From contig OU015493.1 in assembly GCA_907164885.2 (NCBI GenBank), positions 54,025,802 through 54,089,801 of the forward strand: DNA of 64,000 nucleotides, written 5' to 3'. Source of the stretch: Dolomedes plantarius. Its lineage: Eukaryota; Arthropoda; Arachnida; Araneae; Dolomedidae. Shown piece by piece: positions 23,884 to 34,746 of this stretch (positions are counted from its first letter, which is position 1; every line of letters begins with the position of its first letter). The notes under the pieces are model-generated. The model was not told the DNA's origin, searched no databases, and saw only the letters and a program-made list of their open reading frames with translations. Made by a program: the position numbers and the translations under genes.

Positions 23884-26757
23884 GAAGGAAATTAAAATAG
23901 TAGCAATATAATTTCGTGCAGAGTTATAGGCATTTTAGCTAAATTTCAATAAAAATTACTTCAAATTGACCAATTTATAAAAAAAGTATGCTATTGACAA
24001 GTAAGTTTTTTTTTTCTTTTTCCATTTTTAAGTACTATTTTACCATAAAAGACAAAAAAATTCTTAATTTTTTTTTTTAAATTGACTCCGAACGTGGAAT
24101 ATTAATCTGAAATTTTGCTAAAATGCCTATCACTCTCCACAAAATCCTAATGCTAATATTTTAATTTCCTTCTCACACATGATACATATGACAGTTATCT
24201 TTAAAATGGCCTACAATCTAAGAGAAAATTTTAAAATGCAAAAATAATACACGCAATTTTATGTTCTAATATGAAAATTTTCCCCGATTCGTCATTCCTT
24301 TCCTTATAAAAACAGCCTAAAATAAAAAAAAATACAATTACATCACACAAATATTGCAAACAGTTGTAGACAGAAGCATAAATTGAAAGAATATTGAAAT
24401 AAAGTAGTGATATTTTACCATAAAAGACAAAAAAAAATTTTTTTTAAATAATTTTTTTTAAAAATTGACTCCGAACGTAGAATATTAATCTGAAATTTAG
24501 CTGAAACGCTTATTACTCTCCACAATATCCTAATGCTAATATTTTAATTTCCTTCGCACACATGATACATATGACAGTTATCTTCAAAATGGCCTACAAT
24601 CTACGAGAAAATTTTAAAATGCAAAAATAATATACGCAATTTTATGTTCTAATGAAAATATTCCCCGATTCGTCATTCCTTTCCTTAAAAAATCAGCCCA
24701 AAATAAAAAAAATACAATTATATCTCAGAAATATTGCAAAGAGTTGTAGACAGAAGCATAAAAAGAAAGAATATTCAAATAAAGTAGTGCTATTTTACCA
24801 TAAGAAACAAAAAAAATCTTTAAAAAATAATTTTTTTAAAAATTGACTCCGAACGTAGAATATTAATCTGCAATTTTGCTGAAACGCCTATCACTCTCCA
24901 CAAAACCTAATGCTAATATTTTAATTTCCTTCTCACACATGATACCTATGACAGTTATCTTCAAAATGGCCTACAATCTAAGAGAAAATTTTAAAATGCA
25001 AAAATAAAACACACAATTTTATGTTCTAATATTAAAATTTTCCCCGATTCGTCATTCCTTTCCTTATAAAAACAGCTGCAAATAAAAAACTATTTATTAT
25101 ACACCAATTATTGTTCTTTTTTTGTTTATTTTGTATTTGCTAAGCAAATTGTGTTATTATTGGATATTTTTGAAGGCCAGTGAAATATGATTATGTTTTA
25201 TTTACTTTTCTATTTTGCGTTTAGTTAATTTTCCAATTGTTTAGAAATTAATTATTCAAATAGAATTTATTACTTTAAATATTTTAATGGGGGGAGAGGG
25301 GTTACAGTTTATTCCTTCACCATTTTTTATTATCATTCTGAAGTAGGAATTATGGTGACTGTCTACGTTCGGAGTCAATTTAAAAAAAAAATTAAAAGGT
25401 TTTACCTGTAAAACTTACCTGTAAATAGCATACTTTTTTATAAATTGGTCAATTTGAAGTAATTTTTAATGAAATTTACCTAAAACACCTATCTCTCTGC
25501 ACAAAATCTTAAAGTCCTCATACAAAATGCAAAAATAATACATGCAATTTTATATTTCAATATGGAAATTTTCCCCGATTCGTGATTCCTTTCCTTATAA
25601 AATTAGCTCTAAATAAAAAACTATTTATTATGCACCAATTATTGTTCACTTTTTGTGTATTTTGTATTTGCTAAGGAAATTGTGTTGTTATTAGATATTT
25701 TTGAACACCAGTGAAATATTTGTTTATTTTGTATTTGCTAAGGAAATTGTTTTATTATTGGATATTTTTGAAAGCCAGTGAAATATAATTATGTTCTTTA
25801 CCTTTCGATTTACTTATTGTTTTAATTGTTCAGAAATTAATTGTTAAAACAGAATTATGTTTCAATATGAACATTTTCCCCGATTCGTCATTCCTTTCCT
25901 TATAAAAACAGTTGTTCACAAATTAATTGTTCAAACAGAATTTATTACTTTAAATATTTCAATGGGTGTGGGTGTACAGTTTATTTTTTCATCAATTTTT
26001 ATTATCATTCTCAAGTAGTAATTAAGGTGACTGTCTACGTTCGGAGTCAATTTAAAAAAAAAAATTAAAGCTTTTTTCATCTTTTATGGTAAAGTAGCAC
26101 TTAAAAATTTAAAAAAAAGAGACAAAAACTTACCTGTAAATAGCATACTCTTTTATAAATTGGTCAATTTGAAGTAATTTTTAATGAAATTTACCTAAAA
26201 CACCTATCACTCAGCACAAAATCCTAAAGCCCTCACACATGATATTTTAATTACCCTCTCACACGATACCTATGACAGTTATCTTCTAAATTACCTACAC
26301 TGTAAGAGAAAATTATTCTTTCCTCATTTTTCATTATCATTCTCAAGTAGCAATTAAGGTGACTGTCTACGTTCGGAGTCAATTTAAAAAAAAAAAAATT
26401 AAGGTTTTTTTTCATCTTTTATGGGAAAATAGCACTTAAAAATTAAAATAAGAGACAAAAACTTACCTGTAAATAACATACTTTTTTATAAATTGGTCAA
26501 TTTGAATTAATTTTTAATGAAATTTACCTAAAACACCTATCACTCTGCACAAAATCTTAAAACCCTCACACATGATACATATGACAGTTATCTTGAAAAT
26601 GACCTAAAATCTAAGAGAAAATTTTAAAATGCAAAAATAATACACGCAATTTTGTGTTCCAATATGAAAATTTTTCGCACTTTATTGAAACTTCATCTGG
26701 TGGACGGATGGCTTGAGCGTAGCTAGGCGAAGCCCGAGCCTAGCCGAGCCCGGCTAG

Positions 26758-28098
26758 TTTCAAATAATTAGAATAAAATAAGATTTTAATATAATTCTCT
26801 TAGAAGTTGTGTTAAAATTCTCAGTCAACCAAAACACTCAACATTAATTTTTTTTAAAGTTAGGAAGAAATAGATTTGCACCACTGGAGCAATGAACTTA
26901 GCCTAGGTCTCCAAATGTGACAATCGGCGGTGTGAATAATTCCACCGAGGCCCGGCGAAAACGCACTAAATTCAGACCCACTGAGCTTCCATTGTGTTGG
27001 GTTGTTGGTGGATTATTTTGCGTTCAGGGTCGAACCGAATCACAAAGAATTTTTAATAAATTAAGTTATGGGCGGGGTCGAACCGACTCATAAGGAATTT
27101 AATTTCAATTAAGTTGAGGTTAGGTTACCGGAATAAAAAAAAAACTTTGGTTGATTTAATTCGGTGTTAATTGTTTTTAATTATTAATTTTCTTCAATAT
27201 TCAAATTAAGTTAGAAGCGTGCACATTCTAGTAATAATAGGGTAAATTAGGGTAAAAATATATAAAAGGTCATAATAGAGAAATACAGAATAACTTTAAC
27301 ATATATATCAAGGAATTCACATTTTTCTTTCATATTTTTATTTTGAATGGATGGCCTGACCTCCTCTTAAGGTATAATATTGTTTATTGTTGAGAGTATC
27401 CGGATACAAAAATTATTAATCTCTGAATATTCAAGGTTCATTAAAAATTCAAAAATATCAAAGTATTCATCATAAAAATAAGAGCATCAAAAACATTTCA
27501 AAAATACACCAAATAAACTTATGATACCGAGAGAATTTTGTTTAAAGTTCAACCAAACCTTTCATCTGAGTTTATAGCAAAAATTTTTCAATCTTTACTT
27601 AATTAACACACTCTCAGTTCTTATTGCTATTGAAAGTCCCATAGCTTCCAGTAAATGTATCATAAAAATAAGGAAATCACTAATAGCTAAAAGTATCAAA
27701 ATCACTTAATGAAACTAAATATACACTAAATGTTATGGAATATATCAAAATTGGTAACTTTAAACGTTAAAAATCACTCGCTGAAACTAAAATGCACAAT
27801 AAATGAGACGATTAAAATATATCAAAATTAGTAAATTAAATCTCAAATTATTAATACACAGTTATATATTCAAAAATTCAACTTTCTTATTTGCACAAAA
27901 GAAATGTTGGAATTTTCTTAACTTTTATCATTCGTCATCTGTCCCTTTATCCATTGTTTTATGAATTATATTTTAGAAAACATATTAAAGTTACTCATAT
28001 TTATTCAACTTATTTTAAAAACACACATCACTAAAATTTTACCTAATATTCTTAAACACACATATAAGATATTTTATTGAAAAATAATTAAAAATATT
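26758..28098. other. Internal non-coding part of the LTR element
   Basis: AT-rich with no coding similarity. A segment at 27937-28018 duplicates 17262-17342. Two similar phrases, GGGTCGAACCGA, occur at about 27030 and 27080. Confidence 0.5.
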
Positions 28099-28132
28099 TT
28101 ACACTATAACTTACCCGTGGAGTATCATTCAC

Positions 28133-28918
28133 CAGCGGCGACCAGCATGGTCGCTTTTAGTTTTATATTTTCTTTTGCAAAACAACGCAACTGAAAGTAA
28201 CATATGTAAGGAATGTTATCATTACCTGTCATCACAAATATATGTTGTAAGGGGTATTCTCTATAAGGCTGATTCTAGAACATAGTGATAAAAAAATGTG
28301 AATTTCCATTACCTCAGAACAGAGTTAAAGATAAGACTGAGAAACCCAACATAATGATTTTAAAAATTACATCCCTCTTTGTATGTACTATTTTTCAAAA
28401 TTAAGATATCTACACTTTATCATTACAACAAATAAGAAATTGTTGGGGAAATTTTTAAAATATAGTGTTGATTACATCACTCTCTGTATGTATTACTGTT
28501 CACAATTCAGATATCTACACTTAATCATATGAAATAATAAATTGTTGAGAATATTTCGTCACTTATAAAATGGAGTAAAAATTCAGCAAGTACTGAAAAA
28601 AGTGTAGAAAATTAAATATTACTGGTTGTTTATTGCTATGCCGGCGACAGTGAATCCTAACCTCGCGATTATTTATGCTCTCTCTTTCACGCGTCTCTCT
28701 TAATGAATTATTTCTTCGCTTTCATTCTTGAGACTGTTCCCAATTTTCACATGATCGTGCAGCTCGCTTTCGAACATTCCTAATTTCAGTGCGTAAATTC
28801 ATGTTGACACGCGGAAGGCCGCTAATGTTTACATCTGGTAGTGGCAGCCGTTGCCATTCGGAGTGTAGAAATATCATCGATTTTTGTGCCGCATACCTAC
28901 GCGTTTTATATATATAGA
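28133..28918 (-). mobile_element. Small Helitron-like element, minus strand
   Basis: On the minus strand it starts A|TCTATATATATAAAACGCG at 28918. It ends with a perfect hairpin GCGACCA-TGC-TGGTCGC (complement of 28139-28155) and then CGCTGG|T, a one-base variant of the canonical CTAG|T. An identical 35 bp sequence lies on both sides (28099-28133 and 28922-28956), which is unusual for Helitrons. No coding capacity. Confidence 0.6.
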
Positions 28919-28956
28919 TACTTTACACTATAACTTACCCGTGGAGTATCATTCAC

Positions 28957-29509
28957 TATTTTATTTTAATTGTATTATAATATAACTCAAAATTCAAATT
29001 GGTAAGAAGAAAAAAAATGGGTTAAGAAAATAGATCATTCTAAATTATTTGATGTCCAGGACTCACCTCGAAACTGGGTTTAATGGTAAAGTCACGATAT
29101 TTCTTTTTTTCTCTTCCAGTTTAACATCATGTTGACACACACGTCAGAATCGAACATCTCACACCTAATCCTTGATTGGCACGGATCACAACAAATGCAA
29201 CGGCGACAAATTTTTTGGCACAATCTGTAATACTTCTTTAAGACACGCGCACACAATTATTATTATTTTTTTTTCGATGAAGCCATCAAGGCATTTTTTC
29301 AAAAAACGCGCACATTATTCCGCTTGAAGATCACGCTGAACTCCGGCGTAGAAAAACAAACATATCTCTTTCCATTGCTTAGCACACAGAAACTTAACTC
29401 CTTAAAGCACGCAACACGTATTACGAAATTTCTCCGAGGCGAAAAAAACACTTGTATATCCATTGGAGTTCTTACCGTGGACAGGTTCACTTCCTGCCGA
29501 GCTAATAAA
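28957..29509 (-). other. Leader region of the minus-strand LTR element
   Basis: Downstream of the 5' LTR in element orientation. It contains splice-donor-like CCACG|GTAAGA (complement of about 29470-29480), and a related CCACGGGTAAGT occurs in the 35 bp repeat further on. The 86 codon ORF here is not recognised. Confidence 0.35.
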
Positions 29510-30203
29510 TGTAAAGATAACAATAGGTGTAAGCTCGGAGTGTACTCGTAAACAGGCAAATTACTTGGCCGTTGAAATCATCAGTTTTGTAGTCGTAGCT
29601 AAGGCAAATGGAAACTGTGGCGGAGCGAAGCAATGGCCGGGATCTTCAAACATTTTGTATCCATAACGTGCAATCGAAGTAACGAGTGGCGAGGTAGATG
29701 GAGAGGCAATAAAACACCTCGGAACACATCAGAAAAAAAGGCAGCTGGTTCATACAAAGTCTTTATTTCCGACACTGTCTCGTAGATCATCAATTAGATT
29801 TACTCGAACACCTTCCGCGACGCTGGCCGGGACGGGGACGCGGCCCCGCCCGTACAAATTTGACAGGAACTAAAACTCACATATTTTCTGGCCGTGAGCA
29901 AAACACAAAGAACACTGAATCGCGCAATTTCTCTCCCGAGTACGGGTCTATGAAACTTATAATTTGTCAGAAACGAGCACGTGATTAAGTCGCGTCATAT
30001 GGGGTGATGGTTTTCGAATGTTCGACCCGGTTCGATCTTATATAACTGTTATGTAATGCTCCGCGCGTGGCTTTAGGGGTTAAACTAATAGATTGATATT
30101 GGTTGAATATAGGTCGCAATCCAAGGTTAAGGGGCGGTATTCTGTTGCGTTAGGATGAAGAATTTGGAAGGGTGTGTTAAATAGAAAAAAGGAGTTTGAA
30201 ATT

Positions 30204-30210
<7 letters not shown>
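29510..30210 (-). repeat. 5' LTR (minus-strand element)
   Basis: A 701 bp partner of the LTR at 15830-16529, starting TGAAATAAATTTC and ending TCTTTACA on the minus strand. Its outer side passes directly into (TA)n at 30211. Confidence 0.75.

Positions 30211-30262
<52 letters not shown>
30211..30262. repeat. (TA)n(TG)n microsatellite
   Basis: TA repeat followed by TG repeat, lying between the 29510-30210 LTR and the next solo LTR. Confidence 0.95.
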
Positions 30263-30267
<5 letters not shown>

Positions 30268-31006
30268 TGCTCCGTACATCACACCGTGGAGGAGAGGCGT
30301 AGCACTAATCGGAGGTGTAGCCGGCACGAGGGTGTGATGCAGTCGGGCGAAGTGTTGATCATACAGTAAGTCACTGGGCACAACTTGGAGATATGCCGTC
30401 GGACGTAGTGTAGATCCAGGGAAGCACTTGCGAAATTTAGGAGGGAACACAAATATGGAGCCATTGATGAAATACACAAATTCCAAGATGTGCTTTACTT
30501 ATCAGAAGGCATTAGCTGCAGTGGCCACATGACTTGCCCTGACGGGGCGCGGATTACATTACAAGGCAGGAGCGGACAGCACGTCCGACAGCAACAAGAG
30601 TTAGACACGCAGATTTTACATCAGATCGGACAGCAGCGGAGCAGCGTGGAAACAGGACAAGACATCAACAGACAGTAAAAAGCACGCCGTAAACTTTTAC
30701 AGAAGGTTATAAAGTGCATGGGTACTGATCGCGGGGAAATATTTTTATTGGCTAGAAATGAGCATCTGACTTGATTACATAAAGGCCGCATGATGTTCCC
30801 TAAAGCGCACCGAGGCGAAAACATCACGTGGTCCTGATTCATGTTTGCAAATATCTTTAACGCGCGTGTACTAAGGGGTAATTTGGATGATTAGTTCGTT
30901 AATTCCTAGGTCGCAATTTGAAGAAAGAGATTGTACTTTATTCAGAGAAAACAAGGATAATTTTAAATACGCATTAGATCTATAATGATGGGCCGTTATT
31001 ATCACA
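30263..31006 (-). mobile_element. Solo LTR (family 2), minus strand
   Basis: On the minus strand it starts TGTGATAATAACGG and ends GATGTACGGAGCATCACA. It is related to the LTR at 50798-51574, which starts TGTCATAATAATG and ends GATGTACAGCGCATTACA. Both share the patch AATTAC/GTCCCTTA..CACG.GC. A TATA-like CTTTATAAC lies near the complement of 30711. Both copies are followed by (CA)n then (TA)n and preceded by (TA)n. There is no internal region, so it is a solo LTR. The 92 codon minus ORF crossing its end is not recognised. Confidence 0.6.
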
Positions 31007-31054
31007 TATATATATATATAGATATATATATATATATAGATATATATATATATG

Positions 31055-31088
<34 letters not shown>
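31007..31088. repeat. (TA)n microsatellite
   Basis: TA repeat with GATA and TGTA interruptions abutting the solo LTR start. Confidence 0.95.
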
Positions 31089-31600
31089 AACTGACAGGCG
31101 TGTGGTTTGCCTGTTCTCACATTAATTTGCAGTCATCAGCTTAATACAGGTGGCGAGTGGTAAGTAGTCTAAATCCAATAAACAGACATAGTTCCAACGA
31201 AATCAAGTTTAATTTATTTCTTCTTCCAGCAACCACTGATCCAAGTAGCGCATATATGGGCGCTCACCATTTTCAAATTGTGGACACAGCTAACACACGT
31301 CCACCAGCATCGATTAAATCCCACGTTCTGCTAGATCTCACGGCCAAATTCCGCCCGCCAACTCTCTCTGCACATGCACCGAGCCCAAGCTAGACATATT
31401 TCAAAGTGAATTATATAAGATTTCCTCTTCGATTGCTTAAACCACACACGCGCCAAGATTATATAATGAAAAGGGGAATTTCCCTTTCCCAATTCGCGTC
31501 TTGAAATGCGAACAATTAAAGGCGAATAACGCCACAAATATAATTTAATTCCCAAGCCCCCTTTAAATTTAAAGTAATCATTCTTTCCCCACTTAAGTTT
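31089..31600. other. Unassigned non-coding segment
   Basis: More GC than its neighbours, bounded by two TA tracts. A 78 codon plus ORF is not recognised. It may be part of another LTR or leader. Confidence 0.35.
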
Positions 31601-31602
31601 TG

Positions 31603-31634
<32 letters not shown>

Positions 31635-32228
31635 TAAAAACTAGCAATTTCTTAATTCAACACTCTTAACATTTAAGAACTATTAATTCCTCACTTTAGT
31701 ATTCAAAATTACATAGCCTTGTTAATCATTTTAAGTGCTTAATTGTCACTTGGGCATTCGTGTTAAATTCCAAAAGATATTCCAAATTTTAGTATTGTCG
31801 TCCCAGTAAAACTTATGTAAAAATCCCATTGTTACAGTCTTTGGTTACCCCAGGCAATTTCATTAAAGATGGCTGACTTTTTAACGAAATTAAGCTCGAG
31901 GCGTGGCTACCGAATTAGATCAGATCAGCGCATCAACAAATAACTTTTATCCAATCAGCCATTAAGTCACACCTCTCTGTCACGTGATGAGATGAACTTA
32001 TAAAACTATTTGATGTCTAAAATTAGACACACTCTGTTAAATCCGTTCGCCAGATAACTCCGGGTGGTCGACTCGACAAAACTTAATAAAATGCTTTAGA
32101 TTCAATTACGTATCTGTGGTTCCTGTGTCTGCGTTGGAAGTCTTTGCGGGAAAATTCTCGGTTAATCATGATGTGCGGCGACGTCACCCCCTCTGCCCTA
32201 TTATTTTTCTTCCACGCCGCATATTACA
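31601..32228 (+). repeat. LTR-like repeat (family 3), left copy; MULE empty site
   Basis: Matches 40438-47226 once the MULE in the latter is removed. It starts TGATATATA, carries CTTATAAAAC (about 31997) and AATAAA (32085-32090) in plus-strand promoter/poly-A order, and ends CGCCGCATATTACA. The unbroken sequence around 32058-32066 (ACTCCGGGTGGTCG) is the position where the right copy holds the MULE. The paired arrangement suggests 5' and 3' LTRs of one non-autonomous element, but no target duplication was found. Confidence 0.6.
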
Positions 32229-34630
32229 GGAAAGTCGGCTGGAATACCTTCCCATCAGACACAGGCAGTAATTTTTTCCCTCTTCTTCTCGAGCAAAAAC
32301 CACAGAAACAGAGTGTCCCGGTCTCCGCCATGTCTTCAACTACATTCGTCTACGACGGACAATTTAGGAGTTCCTGTCAGCCATGAGGTGTGGCGCGCTT
32401 AACCCCAATGAATCTCCATTCCATTAAGCTACCAGCGGATTCCTTGGGAGTTCATTGTAAAATTTTGTGCGCCTTCGACTCTCCTGTGTGACGTCAGTTT
32501 TGCTCCGCGCCGTGACACTGGAACGGAACTTTGATCCTCAACTCTTGTGAAGTGGTATAGTTGTGCTCTTCTGTGCTGACAGCGAAGGTTTTCGTTTACT
32601 CCGTGTGACTTCAGTTCGAGTGCGTGTGATCATCAGTGAAAGTGTTAGGTCATCGATATTGTGTGCATAACAGAAAAATGTGTTCGCGATACAAGTTTGT
32701 TCCAACAATTCAACGCAATAGTGCATTCTTAAAATGTTACCAAAAGGAAAGGATCTACAACTTCCGAAAAAGGAAAATAAAATAAATGAATGTGTGTCAA
32801 GAAATTTCTTTAAAGTGCTTGTTCATAGTGTTCCAATTGGGATAATGTGTTCTGGGATTAACTAAGCCAAGAACTTCACCAAGATAAATTCAGAACAGAG
32901 CTGCAAATGGTAAAATTATGAAGATATGTAATGGTGAAAATTAATAAGGATAATGGTAAAGAGTGTGAATAACCACTTCAATTGGTAAGCTAAAATTTAC
33001 GAATTATTGTTGAGGGTGAAAAATTTTAATATTAATAGATACTGATAAAAATTTATTATAAATGTTGAAAGGTATACACAAGATTCGATTCACAAGAATC
33101 GAACTTTTGAGTGAATGAATTAAAGAAGCTGCTTGAGATATACTAATTTCGGCATACGCGCTTGGTATAAATACCAAGCAGCTGGATTAAGTGACGGTTG
33201 AAAAGAAGGTTGTTAAAGTTTATAGATAGCGAGAGGGAGCTACGAGGAAAGCAGCTCCAGGTGTTAGCCAGCGCTAGTGCTTAGGGGGCCCAAAGTTTAC
33301 GTGGCAGTACTGCTGGTTTGACTCTCTGCTGGTTTGTGAGTATGGCAAAGTGTATTTTTATTGAATGCTAATATATATATTCCGTACAAGTAGTACTTAT
33401 GCTTATTGCTGTAAAAGCAAATTCTATATGTGCAACGAATTCAATAAACATTGTTTCATGTATAAACTGTGTTTGTATCAAATTCATTTAGAGTGCCATT
33501 TCAAATTATATACACCCAAGTCTGGGTAGAAGTGAGCTAATTCTTTATAATGTGTTTCAGTGAAAGTATTTTCAAATTATTGATTTAGCTACGTAAAAAT
33601 GATAAAATTAAAAACGAAAGATATCAATGGCTTATAATGTATATTGTGGGTTTTCATTTTATAAAATGAATGTTTTGTTTCTATTTTGGATTGCACTAAA
33701 GAAGTTTTTGAGACTTATATTTGATAAAATGATTATAAGCGTGTGTTTTCTGTATAATTTTTATAATATTTCTGTGTTCTTTTTCTAGTAATGAATATTT
33801 TGGTATTTTAAGAAAAGTAATAATCTTTGGTTACGTTAAATTCAAATTTTAAATGAGTGTATTAATTCTATAAATGCGTGTTTTCGCAACTAATTCAAAA
33901 TCGTCGCGGAGAAAAGAAAATACATTAAATCACTTCCGCGTTTGGACTCCAATTCGACTATAAGTTTGAATGTCAGCGGTAGACTGATAAACAATCATGA
34001 AAGAGTCAAACTTGTTTTGATTCAGTTAACCTAGAATTTTGCGGTTTTCAAATTAAGCTTTCTAAATCTAAACAGCTAATGCGAATCTTGTGTTTTTTAA
34101 TTTTGAGTTTATCAGTAAGAATAACTTTGTAATTATTTCAGACATCAAGGAAATTTTAGAATTTAGATATTTTGACTATTGTTGCCATATTACGTTTGTC
34201 TTGGACCTCGTGAGTATTTTTACGAATTTAATTAAAGGAGATTTCCGGAGGTTACAGTTGGAACTAAAAGGCGTATTGCGGTTTTCATATATACGGAACG
34301 TCCTTATAACATGACTTAGGGTGCCAAAAAACCACAATTAGAGAATTAAAAACCATTGTATGTTATATTTGGTTCATCCGCCCCAGAAAATTCTCGAGAT
34401 AGAGATATGTTTGTGAAGATATTTAAAAAAAAATATGAGTATGCGAAAAATAGCGGATTCATGGCAAAATGTGATAAAAATATAAAATAAAATAAAATAA
34501 AATAATACTTTTTGGTTTATCGGTTTCGTGGTTAACTTAAGGAACTGAAATGGGTATTGGTAAAAGAGTTTTGGTTATTTGTGTTAATTGATGGTATAAT
34601 ATTTTGGAAATTGAATTTTGAACATTAACA
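32229..34630. other. Non-coding region between the family 3 LTR copies
   Basis: No coding similarity seen. At 33163-33180 a TATA-containing palindrome, CTTGGTATAAATACCAAG, lies in otherwise promoter-like sequence. This could be an internal promoter, but there is no other support. Confidence 0.4.
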
Positions 34631-34746
34631 TTAAGGTATCCGTACACCTTCGGGGGTGATTTTTTGAAATTTGTCTTTTTATCTATTTTTTATGATGACA
34701 TTTAAGTTAAAACTTGAAAAAATATATATAAAATTTAGCTGTTACA

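Larger units (their letters stand above)
18610..26660. repeat. Complex direct/inverted repeat array
   Basis: A basic module of about 380 bp contains ATTGACTCCGAACGTAGAAT, CTTCTCACACATGATACATA and CCCCGATTCGTCATTCC. It recurs at least ten times between about 19.9 and 24.9 kb at spacings near 380 bp. Spacings of about 790-860 bp occur where the helicase fragment is inserted. Three segments (about 20.5-20.7, 21.74-21.95 and 23.87-24.05 kb) contain the same module reversed, and from about 25.35 kb the array runs mainly in reverse (TCTACGTTCGGAGTCAAT). Copies differ by point changes and small indels. Confidence 0.9.
17710..26757 (+). mobile_element. Large Helitron derivative (9 kb) with internal repeat array
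   Basis: The 5' end is A|TCTATACTAATAAAGGGAC and the 3' end is CTAG|T at 26754-26757. Just upstream of the 3' end is a GC-rich hairpin with stem GCTAGGC/GCCTAGC at about 26720-26743. That is Helitron architecture: TC start, hairpin, CTAG end, A/T target, no duplication. Inside, about 18.6-26.7 kb is a direct and inverted repeat array that includes six copies of a fragment resembling the C-terminal part of the Helitron Pif1-like helicase, all on the plus strand and so in the orientation expected for this element. No complete Rep or helicase ORF remains. It interrupts the 15830-30210 LTR element. Confidence 0.7.
15830..30210 (-). mobile_element. LTR retrotransposon-like element, minus strand, with nested Helitrons
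   Basis: Two direct repeats of about 700 bp bound the region (15830-16529 and 29510-30210), each running TG...CA. I count roughly 20 differences, so about 97% identity. Read on the minus strand, a purine tract AGAGGGGAGGGGAAAT (complement of 16530-16545) sits immediately before the 15830-16529 copy, exactly where a polypurine tract precedes a 3' LTR. TATATAA and AATAAA then follow in the proper order inside the LTR. The outer flanks on both sides are (TA)n, consistent with a single insertion into a TA microsatellite. The inside has no gag or pol ORF, so it is non-autonomous. A 9 kb and a 0.8 kb Helitron account for most of its length. No convincing primer-binding site was seen. Confidence 0.65.

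Noticed and set aside
18610..26660. CRISPR-like array
   Set aside because: Repeat units are hundreds of bases, degenerate and in both orientations. The context is eukaryotic and no cas genes are present.
29480..29509. Primer-binding site next to the 5' LTR of the minus-strand element
   Set aside because: The sequence after the LTR does not clearly match the 3' end of a known tRNA, so it was not annotated.
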